Positions 9,567-18,768 of a DNA stretch of 64,000 nt are shown here, in pieces. The DNA comes from Vibrio sonorensis (lineage in GTDB: Bacteria > Pseudomonadota > Gammaproteobacteria > Enterobacterales > Vibrionaceae): NCBI RefSeq assembly GCF_001854765.1, contig NZ_LJJE01000091.1, positions 1 through 64,000 on the forward strand. Reading direction: 5' to 3'. Under the pieces are notes generated by a model, which was given only the letters and a program-made list of their open reading frames with translations, was not told the origin of the DNA and searched no databases. A program made the position numbers and the translations under genes. Each line of letters opens with the position of its first letter. Within the stretch, counting starts at the first letter, position 1.

Positions 9567-12011
9567 CTATGCCGCGTTATCCATCACGGGCAGCGTTGGC
9601 TTTGCCGCCAAGTCACTGGGTTTAAAGTCATCGACATTGATGACGTATAAGCGATGCGCCTCTGCTTCTATTAAAAGATTCGCTTCACTGTCGGTAATAA
9701 TGCCTTTCTCCAGCCCTTCTTTGGCAATCAAATCAAGTGATAGGAAGGGCTTTCGTTGTCCTGTTTCATTACACACTTTGTCAAACAAAGGTTCAACATT
9801 AAGGATCACTTCTAGCGCTTTCTCTATCTTGCCTGCGGGGTTATGTTCACTGTTGTTTAAATACTGCCCTTGTCCTAAACGACTTCTTGTGGCAGAAGGG
9901 GTTTGAAGAATGCGGGCGACTTGACTATCCAATTGATCGTTTGGTGAACGACGCACGCGTCCATAGGGCATCAATAACGTTTTTAGTACTTTTCCTACGA
10001 TAGGGTTAGGAAAGTTGTTAAGAAACTCTTCTAATGCGGCCTCTGTCTTTTTCAGGCTATCTTGTAGTCCCCAATGAACCAGTGGCAAGTCTTCAGAAGG
10101 ACGTCCGTCTATATCAAAGCGTTTTAAGGTTGCTGAACTCAAATAGAGTTGGCTAAGAATATCTCCTAGTCGTGCCGATAGCCGTTCTTTGCGTTTTAAA
10201 GAACCGCCAAGCATAGCCATTGAAACATCGGCAAGCAGTGCAAGGTTTGCACTATAACGATTGAGCTGTTGATAATAACGCTTAGTTTCATCGGAGGTGG
10301 GTGAGTTAGAGCCTAAACCATCGGTCAAGCCCAACCAAATACTGCGAACAAGGTTACTGAGTGTGAAGCTGATATGTCCAGCCAGCGCTTTATCAAACAA
10401 AGGTAGAGCGTCAGATTTGTCGCTATGAGCCGCACTCATTTCTTTAAGTACATACGGGTGGCAGCGTATGGCACCTTGACCAAAAATGATCATTGATCGC
10501 GTAAGAATGTTTGCGCCCTCTACTGTAATGGCAATCGGTGCGCCTTGGTAACCACGGGCAAGAAAGTTCGAAGGGCCAAGACAGATCCCTTTTCCTCCTG
10601 CGATGTCCATGGCATCTATAATGCTTTGCTGCCCCCTATGTGTGCAGTGATATTTTACAATGGCAGAAATGACTGAAGGCTTTTCACCACTATCAATACC
10701 GGCAACGGTTAATCTACTGGCAGCGTCCATGACATAAGCGTTACCAGCCAGCCTTGCCAAAGGTTCTTCTATCCCTTCCATATGGCCAATTGGCTGTTTA
10801 AATTGGCGTCTTATACGCGCATAAGCCCCAGTAGCCAAAGCGGCAGTTTTTATTCCTCCAGTAGAGTGGGAAGGGAGAGTAATGCCACGACCTACCGACA
10901 AGCATTCAACCAGCATTCGCCAGCCTTGACCAGCCATTGCTTTACCACCGATGATAAAGTCGAGGGGAACAAAAAGGTCTTTCGCTCTTGTCGGCCCATT
11001 TTGAAATGGCACGTTTAATGGGAAGTGACGGTTGCCAATTTCAACGCCTTTTAGGTCGGTTGGAATAAGGGCACAAGTTATGCCTAAGTCTTCTTTATCA
11101 CTGAGAAGCCGTTCCGGATCCCTTAACTTAAAAGCGAGACCTAGAACGGTTGCGACTGGAGCGAGAGTGATGTAACGTTTGTTCCAAGTCAATCGCATAC
11201 CGAGTACTTCTTCGCCCTGCCATTCACCTTTGCAAACCACGCCAAAGTCTGGAATTGAACCCGCATCGGATCCCGCTTCTGGGCTAGTTAATGCAAAGCA
11301 GGGGATCTCTTCACCTCGTGCTAGTCTAGGTAAGTAATGGTCTTTCTGGGCTTGTGTTCCATAGTGTTGCAGTAGTTCGCCGGGGCCCAAAGAGTTAGGT
11401 ACGCCAACGGTAGAAGAGAGCACGCTGGAAACGCCAGTCAGTTTTTGTAGAACTTGTGATTGTGCATAGGCAGAGAATTCTAAACCGCCATACTGTTTTT
11501 TTATAATCATGGCAAAGAACTTATTGTCTTTAAGGTATTGCCACACTTCAGCAGGTAGGTCTGCTAACTCGTGCGTCACCTGATAGTCATTAACCATGGC
11601 GCACACTTTATTAACCGGCCCGTCAAGGAAGGCTTGTTCTTCCTTACTCAGCCTTGGAGCTTGGATGTCTTGAAGCTGCTTCCAATTTGGCTTGCCTTTG
11701 AATAGCTCAGCTTCCCACCAAACGGTTCCTGCTTCTAAGGCTTCTTTTTCAGTTTGAGACATAGCTGGAAGCACTTTTTTGAACATTGAAAGTGCCCGTT
11801 TGCTAATTAGCGGTAGCCTAATCGCAGGGATGCCAGCAATTAGTGTGATAGTCATAAAAATTAGCCAGCTCAAAGAACCAATGAGTTCAAAAGTACTGAG
11901 AAGCATCATAGTGGTAGTGAGCGCGGTGATAGAGACGACGAGAGATCTTCGCTGGTAGAGGCAGACTGCCAAGACCAATGAGAGAGTAAGTATAGAGAGC
12001 AAGATATCCAT
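9567..12011 (-). CDS. fadE: acyl-CoA dehydrogenase FadE
   Basis: Membrane-associated flavoprotein catalysing the first step of fatty-acid beta-oxidation, acyl-CoA to trans-2-enoyl-CoA. N-terminal hydrophobic segments occupy about residues 3-65, then acyl-CoA dehydrogenase N, middle ([18 protein letters not shown]) and C-terminal domains ([19 protein letters not shown]), then the DUF1974 tail seen in the E. coli-type FadE. It is 814 aa from the ATG at 12011, for which AAGGA lies 7 bases upstream; an ATG two codons earlier has that RBS too close. A FadR-type operator sits about 45 bases upstream. Confidence 0.95.
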   Translation of the reverse strand: MDILLSILTLSLVLAVCLYQRRSLVVSITALTTTMMLLSTFELIGSLSWLIFMTITLIAGIPAIRLPLISKRALSMFKKVLPAMSQTEKEALEAGTVWWEAELFKGKPNWKQLQDIQAPRLSKEEQAFLDGPVNKVCAMVNDYQVTHELADLPAEVWQYLKDNKFFAMIIKKQYGGLEFSAYAQSQVLQKLTGVSSVLSSTVGVPNSLGPGELLQHYGTQAQKDHYLPRLARGEEIPCFALTSPEAGSDAGSIPDFGVVCKGEWQGEEVLGMRLTWNKRYITLAPVATVLGLAFKLRDPERLLSDKEDLGITCALIPTDLKGVEIGNRHFPLNVPFQNGPTRAKDLFVPLDFIIGGKAMAGQGWRMLVECLSVGRGITLPSHSTGGIKTAALATGAYARIRRQFKQPIGHMEGIEEPLARLAGNAYVMDAASRLTVAGIDSGEKPSVISAIVKYHCTHRGQQSIIDAMDIAGGKGICLGPSNFLARGYQGAPIAITVEGANILTRSMIIFGQGAIRCHPYVLKEMSAAHSDKSDALPLFDKALAGHISFTLSNLVRSIWLGLTDGLGSNSPTSDETKRYYQQLNRYSANLALLADVSMAMLGGSLKRKERLSARLGDILSQLYLSSATLKRFDIDGRPSEDLPLVHWGLQDSLKKTEAALEEFLNNFPNPIVGKVLKTLLMPYGRVRRSPNDQLDSQVARILQTPSATRSRLGQGQYLNNSEHNPAGKIEKALEVILNVEPLFDKVCNETGQRKPFLSLDLIAKEGLEKGIITDSEANLLIEAEAHRLYVINVDDFKPSDLAAKPTLPVMDNAA

Positions 12012-12017
12012 ATTCAT

Positions 12018-12342
12018 GTCCTTGTTCAGGCTCTATTGTTATTGTTTGCCTATTAATGTGGTCGTACCAGTTGATTGTAATCAAATTGATAATAAAATGT
12101 AAAACCCCAATAGGTTCAAAAAGTGATCGGCGTGGAGTAAATAGTCTAAAAGTTCACTTGGCCGCAGATTTTGTGACAAGTAAATAGCCTGTGGAGAGCA
12201 ATTCTTAAAGGATGACTATCGACAGCGAGAATGGTTCTAGTAAACTCAGGTGTATAGAAAAATAGCCTAGTGCGCATTGTTAACTAAGCTATACAACGGC
12301 ATTGGTTGCCGAACTAATCAATAATAATGACGAGAATGACCT
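12018..12342. other. fadE/gmhA divergent intergenic region
   Basis: This 325-base gap holds the divergent promoters of fadE and gmhA. Apart from the FadR-like site near 12064 I see no coding potential, repeat or strong hairpin. A sigma70-like element for gmhA could lie in the last 70 bases (TTAACT-like and TATACA-like sequences) but is not convincing. Confidence 0.5.
12054..12074. promoter_or_regulatory. probable FadR operator upstream of fadE
   Basis: The core TGGTCGTACCA at 12059-12069 is an interrupted palindrome that matches the FadR pattern TGG-N5-CCA, extended by an AGTT-like right flank. It lies 48-58 bases before the fadE start, where repression of a fatty-acid oxidation gene by FadR is expected. 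Assigned by consensus and context only. Confidence 0.65.
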
Positions 12343-12921
12343 ATGTACCAGGATCTGATTAAAAACGAATTGACCGAAGCTGCTGACGTGCTGAACAAGT
12401 TTCTTAGCGATGAAAACAATATTTCTCAAATTGAAGCCGCCGCAAAACTTATTGCCGATTCTTTTAAACAAGGCGGCAAAGTACTTTCATGTGGTAATGG
12501 CGGTTCGCATTGTGATGCTATGCACTTCGCTGAAGAGTTAACGGGTCGTTACCGAGAAAATCGACCAGGCTACCCGGGAATCGCCATTTCGGATCCTAGC
12601 CACTTATCATGTGTGAGTAATGACTTTGGTTACGATTTTGTTTTTTCTCGTTATGTGGAAGCCGTAGGCGCAAAAGGTGATGTGCTTTTTGGTCTTTCTA
12701 CATCGGGCAACTCGGGAAACATCTTGAACGCGATAGATGCCGCAAAAGCGAAGGGGATGAAAACCATCGCGTTAACAGGCAAGGATGGCGGTAAAATGGC
12801 GGGTTTGGCCGATATTGAAATTCGCGTTCCTCATTTTGGTTATGCCGATCGAATTCAAGAGATCCATATTAAAATTATTCATATTGTTATTCAGCTAATT
12901 GAAAAAGAGATGGAAGCGTAA
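12343..12921 (+). CDS. gmhA: phosphoheptose isomerase (sedoheptulose-7-phosphate isomerase)
   Basis: Converts sedoheptulose 7-phosphate to D-glycero-D-manno-heptose 7-phosphate, the first step of ADP-heptose synthesis for LPS core. A single SIS domain is visible with [18 protein letters not shown] (phosphosugar-binding and metal region) and STSGNSGN. At 192 aa it is identical in length to E. coli GmhA (LpcA). The later pathway enzyme gmhB is at 25.1 kb in this window. yafJ follows on the same strand, 75 bases on. Confidence 0.96.
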   Translation: MYQDLIKNELTEAADVLNKFLSDENNISQIEAAAKLIADSFKQGGKVLSCGNGGSHCDAMHFAEELTGRYRENRPGYPGIAISDPSHLSCVSNDFGYDFVFSRYVEAVGAKGDVLFGLSTSGNSGNILNAIDAAKAKGMKTIALTGKDGGKMAGLADIEIRVPHFGYADRIQEIHIKIIHIVIQLIEKEMEA

Positions 12922-12996
12922 GGCTTTACTCATTAGCTTGGTGTGGCTTGTTGGTTCAGATAAGTCACACACTCTAAGGTTTATGAAGGAGAAACC

Positions 12997-13841
12997 ATGT
13001 GTGAATTGCTCGGTATGAGCGCCAATGTGCCGACAGATATTTGTTTTAGTTTTACAGGTCTTATGCAGCGAGGAGGAAATACAGGCCCTCACCGCGATGG
13101 CTGGGGAATAACTTTTTACGAAGGCAAAGGGTTTCGTACCTTCAAAGATCCCAACCCCAGTTGTGATTCAAAGATAGCAGAGTTAGTGCAAAACTATCCA
13201 ATCAAAAGCTGTGCGGTTATCAGCCATATCCGACAAGCCAACCGAGGCGGTGTTAATTTAGAAAATACCCACCCATTTACCCGAGAGCTTTGGGGGCGAT
13301 ACTGGACATTCGCTCACAACGGGCAGTTAACAGATTATCAAGGTCTTGATTCTGGTCGTCATAGACCAGTGGGTGAAACTGATAGTGAGAAAGCATTCTG
13401 TTGGTTGCTAGATAAACTCGACAAGCAATTTCCTGAGTTTCCGCAAGACATGGTTGGTGTGTTCGAGTACTTAGCGCAGTGCTGTGATGGACTGAGAGAG
13501 AAAGGTGTGTTCAATATGCTGCTCTCAGATGGTGAGTATGTGATGACGTACTGCACTAATCACTTGTACTGGATAACCCGTCGAGCACCGTTTGGTAAGG
13601 CTTCGCTAATTGACGAAGACGTTACTATTAACTTTCAAGAAGAAACGACACCCAACGACGTCGTATCCGTTGTGGCGACACAGCCACTCACTGATAACGA
13701 AGATTGGCACCGAATGAAGCCGGGCGAGTTGGTATTTTCCATTTTGGTGAGCTGATTCATGGCAATGCTAATGATCTGGTCGATGTGGCGTATGCTGAAG
13801 GAAAACCAGGTTGTCAGGCCCCAAAAGAGCCTCTAGAGTAA
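12997..13841 (+). pseudogene. yafJ: class II glutamine amidotransferase YafJ, frameshifted near its C-terminus
   Basis: Ntn-type glutamine amidotransferase domain protein with the nucleophile Cys2 after Met (MCELLGMSA), HIRQANRGG, ENTHPFTRELWG and HNGQLT. Read directly it ends at 13755 with MKPGELVFSILVS. In the next frame the sequence continues as GIFHFGELIHGNANDLVD and beyond to a stop at 13839-13841. One missing G in the GG at 13731-13732 would join them as PGE-L-GIFHFGEL. The extended tail is about 30 residues longer than E. coli YafJ. The break may be a sequence error; either way the catalytic domain is intact. Substrate unknown. Confidence 0.75.
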
Positions 13842-13911
13842 ATTTGAGACATTACTCTAAAAACTTATTCCCATACCAGTGTTCACTCGAAAAACGATAA
13901 AAAAATCATAT

Positions 13912-13951
13912 AAAAGCTGTTGATTATAATTTATTAATCAATGGCTTTTTA
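13912..13951 (+). terminator. probable terminator downstream of yafJ
   Basis: An imperfect long hairpin: AAAAGC-TG-TTGATTA (13912-13926) pairs with TAATCAA-TG-GCTTTT (13935-13949), with a 2x2 mismatch in the stem and an 8-base loop, followed by T-rich sequence. Confidence 0.55.
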
Positions 13952-14002
13952 TTTATTTGTTTTATTTTGATTTTTGTCGTTATTTCCATTTGGAGTAAGT
14001 CT

Positions 14003-15406
14003 ATGAGATGTCATTACCTATTAGCATTTGCGCTATTTAGTGGTTGGGTAACGGCCGCTGAGCCAGATGATGCTTTAAATCATCTAATTCCAGCTTACCA
14101 ATTTAAAGGGGAAGAGCCCCCCACTCATTCTTTAGAGGAGAGGCTGAAATATTGGCAGATCCCCGGTGTCAGTATTACGGTTTTTCAGCACGGTAAAGTA
14201 CTTTGGACTCACAGTCAGGGCGTAAAGAACCAATACGATGAGCCAGTGACAGACACCACTGCTTTTCAGTTGGCTTCAATGAGTAAACCCGTTTCTAGCT
14301 TATTGGCTCTTCGCGCAGTCGAGCAGGGGAAAATTACATTAGACGAAGATATTCGTCCTTATGTTATTCCAGAGCTACAAGGCATTATCACTAAAAAGGT
14401 AACCCTGCGGCAGTTGCTTTCTCATACGGGAGGGTTTCCCACTGGTGGTGGTGGCGGCTTTACCCGCGGAGAACACTATCCGACTTTGGCTCAGGTCGCA
14501 TCAGGCGAGTTTGGTGACTATCCATTAGAGCAGAGTGGAAAAATGGGTGAGTTTGCATACTCAAACGTCGGCTATTTGATGGTTCGGTCAGTGTTGGAGT
14601 CTGTTTATAAAAAGTCGTTCACCGAGCTTGCTAACGAGCAAATCATCCATCCTTTAAACTTGAAAACTGCGACTTTCGAGCAGAAACATCCAGAGCGACT
14701 GGGGATAGACCTCGCTAACGGTTATTCATTTGATCAATGGATCCTTGGCGGTTGGAATCGCTATACCAGTCAAGCGGGCGCGGGTTTGTGGTCAAGTACT
14801 TCTGATTTTGCTCGTATATTGCTAAGTGCTCACCAATCTTCACTGGCAGAGAACGATGACTTTCTCAAAGCAGAGTCGGTCGCTTTGCTAAGTGAGGCAA
14901 TAACACCAAATTATGGGTTGGGTTTTTTCCGTCATTCTGATGATAAAGGTACGTATCTTTTTCACGGCGGCATCAACCACGGGTTTCAAAGTCATTTTGC
15001 TTTCTATCCTGAACAGGGGACGGGAGCTGTCGTAGCGACCAATGGTGTCAATGGGGATATGTTGGCTTTGGAGATCATTAGAGGCCTATCCGTTGTTTAT
15101 GATTGGCCAAATTATCAAAGACACAAGCTAGATGTTGAACGACCAAATGTAGAAGAGTTGAAAAGCTACTTAGGGCGTTATATCTATTCACCTGACTTTT
15201 ATATTGACGTGACAGAAAAGGATGGGCAACTGTACGTTCAAGGTAAAGATCAGATGAAACTTCCTGTTTATAAGGTTGGAAAGAAGCTCTATCGCGCGGC
15301 TCATTACCCTTCTGATTTCGAGTTTGATACTGGTTGGTTTACCAGTGAAATCACGTCTGTAAAACAGATAACACCCACCGTTACTTACCAAGCGGAAAAA
15401 GAATAG
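14003..15406 (+). CDS. secreted serine hydrolase of the beta-lactamase/class C PBP-like family
   Basis: Periplasmic or exported serine hydrolase (467 aa). A signal peptide ends near TAA-EP (about residue 19). The catalytic SxxK is SMSK in QLASMSKPVSS, the YxN motif is FAYSNVGYLM, and a late HGG (FHGGINHGFQS) takes the place of KTG. This set fits EstB-like esterases and DD-peptidase relatives as well as class C enzymes, so antibiotic resistance should not be assumed. ATG at 14003 has GGAG 7 bases upstream; an in-frame TTG at 13967 is rejected. It sits alone between yafJ and proS and looks like an accessory gene. Confidence 0.8.
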   Translation: MRCHYLLAFALFSGWVTAAEPDDALNHLIPAYQFKGEEPPTHSLEERLKYWQIPGVSITVFQHGKVLWTHSQGVKNQYDEPVTDTTAFQLASMSKPVSSLLALRAVEQGKITLDEDIRPYVIPELQGIITKKVTLRQLLSHTGGFPTGGGGGFTRGEHYPTLAQVASGEFGDYPLEQSGKMGEFAYSNVGYLMVRSVLESVYKKSFTELANEQIIHPLNLKTATFEQKHPERLGIDLANGYSFDQWILGGWNRYTSQAGAGLWSSTSDFARILLSAHQSSLAENDDFLKAESVALLSEAITPNYGLGFFRHSDDKGTYLFHGGINHGFQSHFAFYPEQGTGAVVATNGVNGDMLALEIIRGLSVVYDWPNYQRHKLDVERPNVEELKSYLGRYIYSPDFYIDVTEKDGQLYVQGKDQMKLPVYKVGKKLYRAAHYPSDFEFDTGWFTSEITSVKQITPTVTYQAEKE

Positions 15407-15408
15407 AA

Positions 15409-15444
15409 AAAGGGCTGGCGATTTGAACCGCCAGCCCTTTTTGT
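15409..15444. terminator. bidirectional terminator between the serine hydrolase gene and proS
   Basis: Ten-base perfect stem AGGGCTGGCG (15411-15420) / CGCCAGCCCT (15429-15438) flanked by A-run and T-run, serving both convergent genes. Confidence 0.9.
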
Positions 15445-15463
15445 TTATTGAATCAATTCGCAG

Positions 15464-17179
15464 TTAAGCCAATTGAGCTTTAAGGTGTTCGATAATACCT
15501 TCAATGGCGACAGGAGTTTTCTCGCCGTTGCGACGGTTTTTGTACTCAAAGTTACCTTCGTCCATGCTGCGATCACCGATAACGACAGTATGAGGAATAC
15601 CGACCAGTTCAATATCAGAGAACATGACACCAGGACGTTCTTTGCGATCATCAAATAGCACTTCAATACCTGCTGCTGTAAGGTCGGCGTACAGTTTCTC
15701 TGCGGCTTCTTTCACGCGTTCAGACTTGTGCATATTCATAGGCACGATAGCGACTTGGAAAGGGGCGATCGATTCTGGCCAGATTATGCCGTACTTATCG
15801 TGGTTCTGCTCAATTGCCGATGCCACAACACGAGACACACCGATACCGTAGCAACCCATCTCTAGGATCACACTCTTACCATTTGGACCGAGAACGTTAC
15901 AGTTCATTTTCTCTGAGTAGTTAGTTCCTAGCTGGAAGATATGGCCGACTTCGATACCGCGTTTTAGCGACAATGTGCCTTTGCCACATGGACTAGGGTC
16001 ACCCTCTACCACGTTACGCAGGTCTTCTACCTGACCAAGTTCAACATCGCGACCCCAGTTGATGCCAAAGTAGTGCTTGTCATCCACATTAGCGCCAGCG
16101 CCAAAATCACTCATCTTAGCCACGGTGCGGTCAACGATAAATGGCAGTTTTAGAGCTACTGGGCCTAGGGAACCTGGTCCTGCGCCGATAAGTGCGCGGA
16201 TCTCTTCTTCTGTTGCCATCTCTAGTGGAGAAGCAACTTCTTTTAGGTTTTCCGCTTTCACTTCATTGAGTTCGTGATCACCGCGAATGATAAGTGCGAT
16301 AAGTTCCGCATCAACTTCATCAGACGCTTTCACAAACAGAGTTTTCACTGTTTTCTCGATTGGTAAGTCAAACTGCTCAACCAGCTCTGCAATGGTTTTT
16401 GCGTTTGGCGTATCGACCAAAGTCATCTCTTGAGTAGGCGCAGCGAGTTCACCCGCTGGTGCTAGGGCTTCCGCTTTTTCAATGTTTGCAGCGTAGTCAG
16501 ACTCAGAAGAGAAGGCGATAAGATCTTCACCGCTTTCTGCCAATACGTGGAACTCATGAGAGCCACTACCGCCAATAGCACCAGTGTCGGCAAGCACAGG
16601 ACGGTAATCTAGACCCATGCGGTCAAAGGCTTTACAGTAAGCCGTGTGCATTGCATCGTAAGACTTTTGCAGGCCTTCTTTGTCGATATCAAAGCTATAC
16701 GCGTCCATCATGCAGAATTCACGTGCACGCATCACGCCAAAGCGCGGGCGGCGTTCGTCGCGGAACTTAGTTTGGATCTGGTAAAGGTTAAGTGGTAACT
16801 GTTTGTATGAAGAAACCTCATTGCGCACTAGGCTAGTGATTACTTCTTCAGCGGTTGGGCTTAGTACAAACGGACGATGATGACGATCAGTAAGACGAAG
16901 AAGCTCAGCGCCCATCTTTTCAGAGCGGCCTGTCTCTTCCCAAAGTTCAAACGGCTGAACAACGGGCATCAAAGTTTCGACAGCACCGGCGTTGTCGATC
17001 TCTTGACGGACGATGTTTTCGACTTTACGCAGTACACGCAGACCTGTAGGTAGCCAAGTGTATAAACCTGAAGCTAGCTTACGGATCATACCTGCACGAA
17101 GCATAAGCTGGTGGCTTACTACTTCCGCGTCGTTTGGAGTCTCCTTCAGAGTAGAAAGAAGATAGTTACTGGTACGCAT
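15464..17179 (-). CDS. proS: prolyl-tRNA synthetase (bacterial type with editing domain)
   Basis: Class IIa synthetase charging tRNA-Pro. The catalytic core is at the N-terminus ([51 protein letters not shown]), an INS-type editing domain that clears mis-charged Ala occupies about 225-385, and the anticodon-binding domain follows ([10 protein letters not shown]). At 571 aa it matches E. coli ProS (572). It is a single gene with a terminator shared with the convergent hydrolase. The upstream trmO is on the same strand, 62 bases away. Confidence 0.97.
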   Translation of the reverse strand: MRTSNYLLSTLKETPNDAEVVSHQLMLRAGMIRKLASGLYTWLPTGLRVLRKVENIVRQEIDNAGAVETLMPVVQPFELWEETGRSEKMGAELLRLTDRHHRPFVLSPTAEEVITSLVRNEVSSYKQLPLNLYQIQTKFRDERRPRFGVMRAREFCMMDAYSFDIDKEGLQKSYDAMHTAYCKAFDRMGLDYRPVLADTGAIGGSGSHEFHVLAESGEDLIAFSSESDYAANIEKAEALAPAGELAAPTQEMTLVDTPNAKTIAELVEQFDLPIEKTVKTLFVKASDEVDAELIALIIRGDHELNEVKAENLKEVASPLEMATEEEIRALIGAGPGSLGPVALKLPFIVDRTVAKMSDFGAGANVDDKHYFGINWGRDVELGQVEDLRNVVEGDPSPCGKGTLSLKRGIEVGHIFQLGTNYSEKMNCNVLGPNGKSVILEMGCYGIGVSRVVASAIEQNHDKYGIIWPESIAPFQVAIVPMNMHKSERVKEAAEKLYADLTAAGIEVLFDDRKERPGVMFSDIELVGIPHTVVIGDRSMDEGNFEYKNRRNGEKTPVAIEGIIEHLKAQLA

Positions 17180-17241
17180 TTATGGTATCCGTTCATCATA
17201 GTTAATAAAGAACCCCGACAGTCAGGCATTTAGTTAGCCGT

Positions 17242-17936
17242 CTATGATACCAGTGACGCCCCAATGACCTCAATCTTCTTTTCATCCGCTTTAAACTTAA
17301 TATCGAGATCAAATAGGCGAACGGAATAGATTTTACTGTCGCTCTTTCCTTTTTTATATGCCGGACGAGGATCTTGTTCGAGTACCTGCTTAATTACCGG
17401 TTCAATGACACTTCGCTGGGGGTGATTGTCAATGGCGGGTATACCGCGGTGAATCAACACATCACAAGTATCAGGTTCTGAATCTGCATACCCACCTATT
17501 GCTTCTGGAATCGCATCGGAATAGGGGATGTAAGGCTTGATATCTATGATGGGAGTGCCATCGACTAAATCGACACCGCCCAGTTCTATATAGGTTTGGT
17601 CGCGTTCGCTCACGACATCTATGACCTCGACGGCGGACATACCAATGGCATTTGGCCTGAATGTCGCGCGTGAAGCGAATACGCCGATACGTTCATTTCC
17701 ACCTAGGCGCGGGGGACGAACTGTTGGTTTCCAGCCCGCGTTAATGTTTTGGTCAAACAAAAATAACAGCCAGACATGACTAAACCCTTTGAGTCCTCTC
17801 ACCGACTCAGGGCAGTTTGCATCTCCGATCAGGCGTACCCGAGCGTGGCGCTGTTTACCAATCTAGGCTGTCTTGGGACAGCGAATTTTTCTTTGTAAGG
17901 GCTCTCTATAAAGCCAATTGGTTCTATGCGGTGCAT
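17242..17936 (-). pseudogene. trmO: tRNA (m6t6A37) methyltransferase TrmO, frameshifted
   Basis: SAM-dependent N6-methylation of t6A37 in tRNA-Thr (formerly YaeB/TsaA). From ATG at 17936 the minus strand reads MHRIEPIGFIESPYKEKF, PRQPRLVNSA, then hits a stop. From 17854 the other frame gives RVRLIGDANC, VRGLKGFSHVWLL, RPPRLGGNERIGVFASR, FRPNAIGMS and LVDGTPIIDIKPY to the end. One C added in the CC complementary to 17847-17848 makes one protein of about 231 aa, the usual length (E. coli 235). The N-terminal strand and the PPRLGG motif are both well conserved, so an error in the sequence is the likelier cause. Confidence 0.85.
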
Positions 17937-18022
17937 CTCAAAAACCGTTTTTATAGCCAAGCTGAATAAAATATCACATTTGAGGCTAGTATTTTTGAAT
18001 GCTAATCGTTATCATTTGCCAC

Positions 18023-18035
18023 GTTATAACATAAC
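18023..18035. promoter_or_regulatory. Zur box upstream of rpmE2-rpmJ2
   Basis: GTTATAACATAAC is a near-perfect match to the proteobacterial Zur core GTTATA-N-TATAAC, differing at one position. It lies 17 bases before the rpmE2 start. This is the expected control for zinc-free paralogues of ribosomal proteins, derepressed when zinc is scarce. Confidence 0.8.
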
Positions 18036-18052
18036 AGTTGGAGTAAAACGGA

Positions 18053-18307
18053 ATGAAGTCGAATATTCACCCTGAATATCGCAAAGTGGTTTTCCACGAC
18101 ACGAGTGTAGACAAATATTTCATCATTGGTTCTACGCTACAAACGGACAGAACCATTGAATGGGAAGACGGTAAAACTTACCCATATATGACTATTGAAG
18201 TCTCATCTGAGTCTCATCCTTTCTACACGGGCAAACAGCGCGTTATCCAGAAAGAAGGCCGTATTGCAAACTTCAACCGTCGTTTTCAGCAGTTCAAGTC
18301 TAAGTAA
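18053..18307 (+). CDS. rpmE2: 50S ribosomal protein L31 type B (zinc-independent)
   Basis: An 84-aa L31 paralogue (YkgM type): [28 protein letters not shown] and NRRFQQF are characteristic. There is no cysteine at all, so it lacks the CxxC zinc ribbon of type A L31. In zinc limitation such proteins replace the zinc-containing L31 and free its metal. Start at 18053 follows GGAG with A-rich spacing. It forms an operon with rpmJ2, 52 bases downstream. Confidence 0.96.
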   Translation: MKSNIHPEYRKVVFHDTSVDKYFIIGSTLQTDRTIEWEDGKTYPYMTIEVSSESHPFYTGKQRVIQKEGRIANFNRRFQQFKSK

Positions 18308-18359
18308 TCTCAATCTCAGAGTTGGGGCGCACGGAAAACCCTAAGTAAAGGAAATAGAA

Positions 18360-18485
18360 ATGAAAGTTGTTAAGTCACTTAAGAGTGCTAAAAACCGTCA
18401 TCCAGACTGCCAGATCGTAAAACGTCGTGGTCGTCTATACGTGATTTGCAAATCTAACCCACGTTTTAAAGCGGTTCAGAAGTAA
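18360..18485 (+). CDS. rpmJ2: 50S ribosomal protein L36 type B (zinc-independent)
   Basis: A 41-aa protein beginning [17 protein letters not shown] and containing [19 protein letters not shown], matching YkgO-type L36. It has only two cysteines and lacks the C-x2-C-x12-C-x4-H zinc set of the standard L36. RBS AAAGGAAAT precedes the ATG. It is the second gene of the Zur-controlled pair, so both zinc-ribbon ribosomal proteins can be replaced together. Confidence 0.95.
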   Translation: MKVVKSLKSAKNRHPDCQIVKRRGRLYVICKSNPRFKAVQK

Positions 18486-18768
18486 GTCATAAAAATGTTT
18501 CAGACTTATGATTTGTATGTGAATTATAAGTCTGAAATGTTGAATATATATAGATGTAAGAACTGGTTATTTTCTATAATATAGTGTTTTATTGTTCGCA
18601 TTGAAAATCTTTGTAACATTTTAGGCTTTTAATTCACCCATCCCTCAAGTAACCTTCGCAAGCTTTTTGGCAGGCCCGCCATACCAGTCCTCAACCTTTC
18701 AAACACAACTTGTTTTTTGAAAGTGGAGTGACTTATAAAGCTCAGGAAAAACTACAAGGAGGGAACAG

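Noticed and set aside
9526-9906. 126-residue open frame on the plus strand opposite the end of fadE
   Set aside because: It lies entirely antisense to a strongly conserved coding region and within the terminator; its composition mirrors the fadE codons.
13912-13951. Mobile-element end or attachment site after yafJ
   Set aside because: The inverted repeat is AT-rich with a following T-tract and lies just after a stop codon, so a terminator is the simpler reading.
18486-18768. Possible small gene or regulatory RNA between rpmJ2 and the AbgT gene
   Set aside because: AT-rich, no sustained frame with RBS, and no strong promoter-terminator pair.
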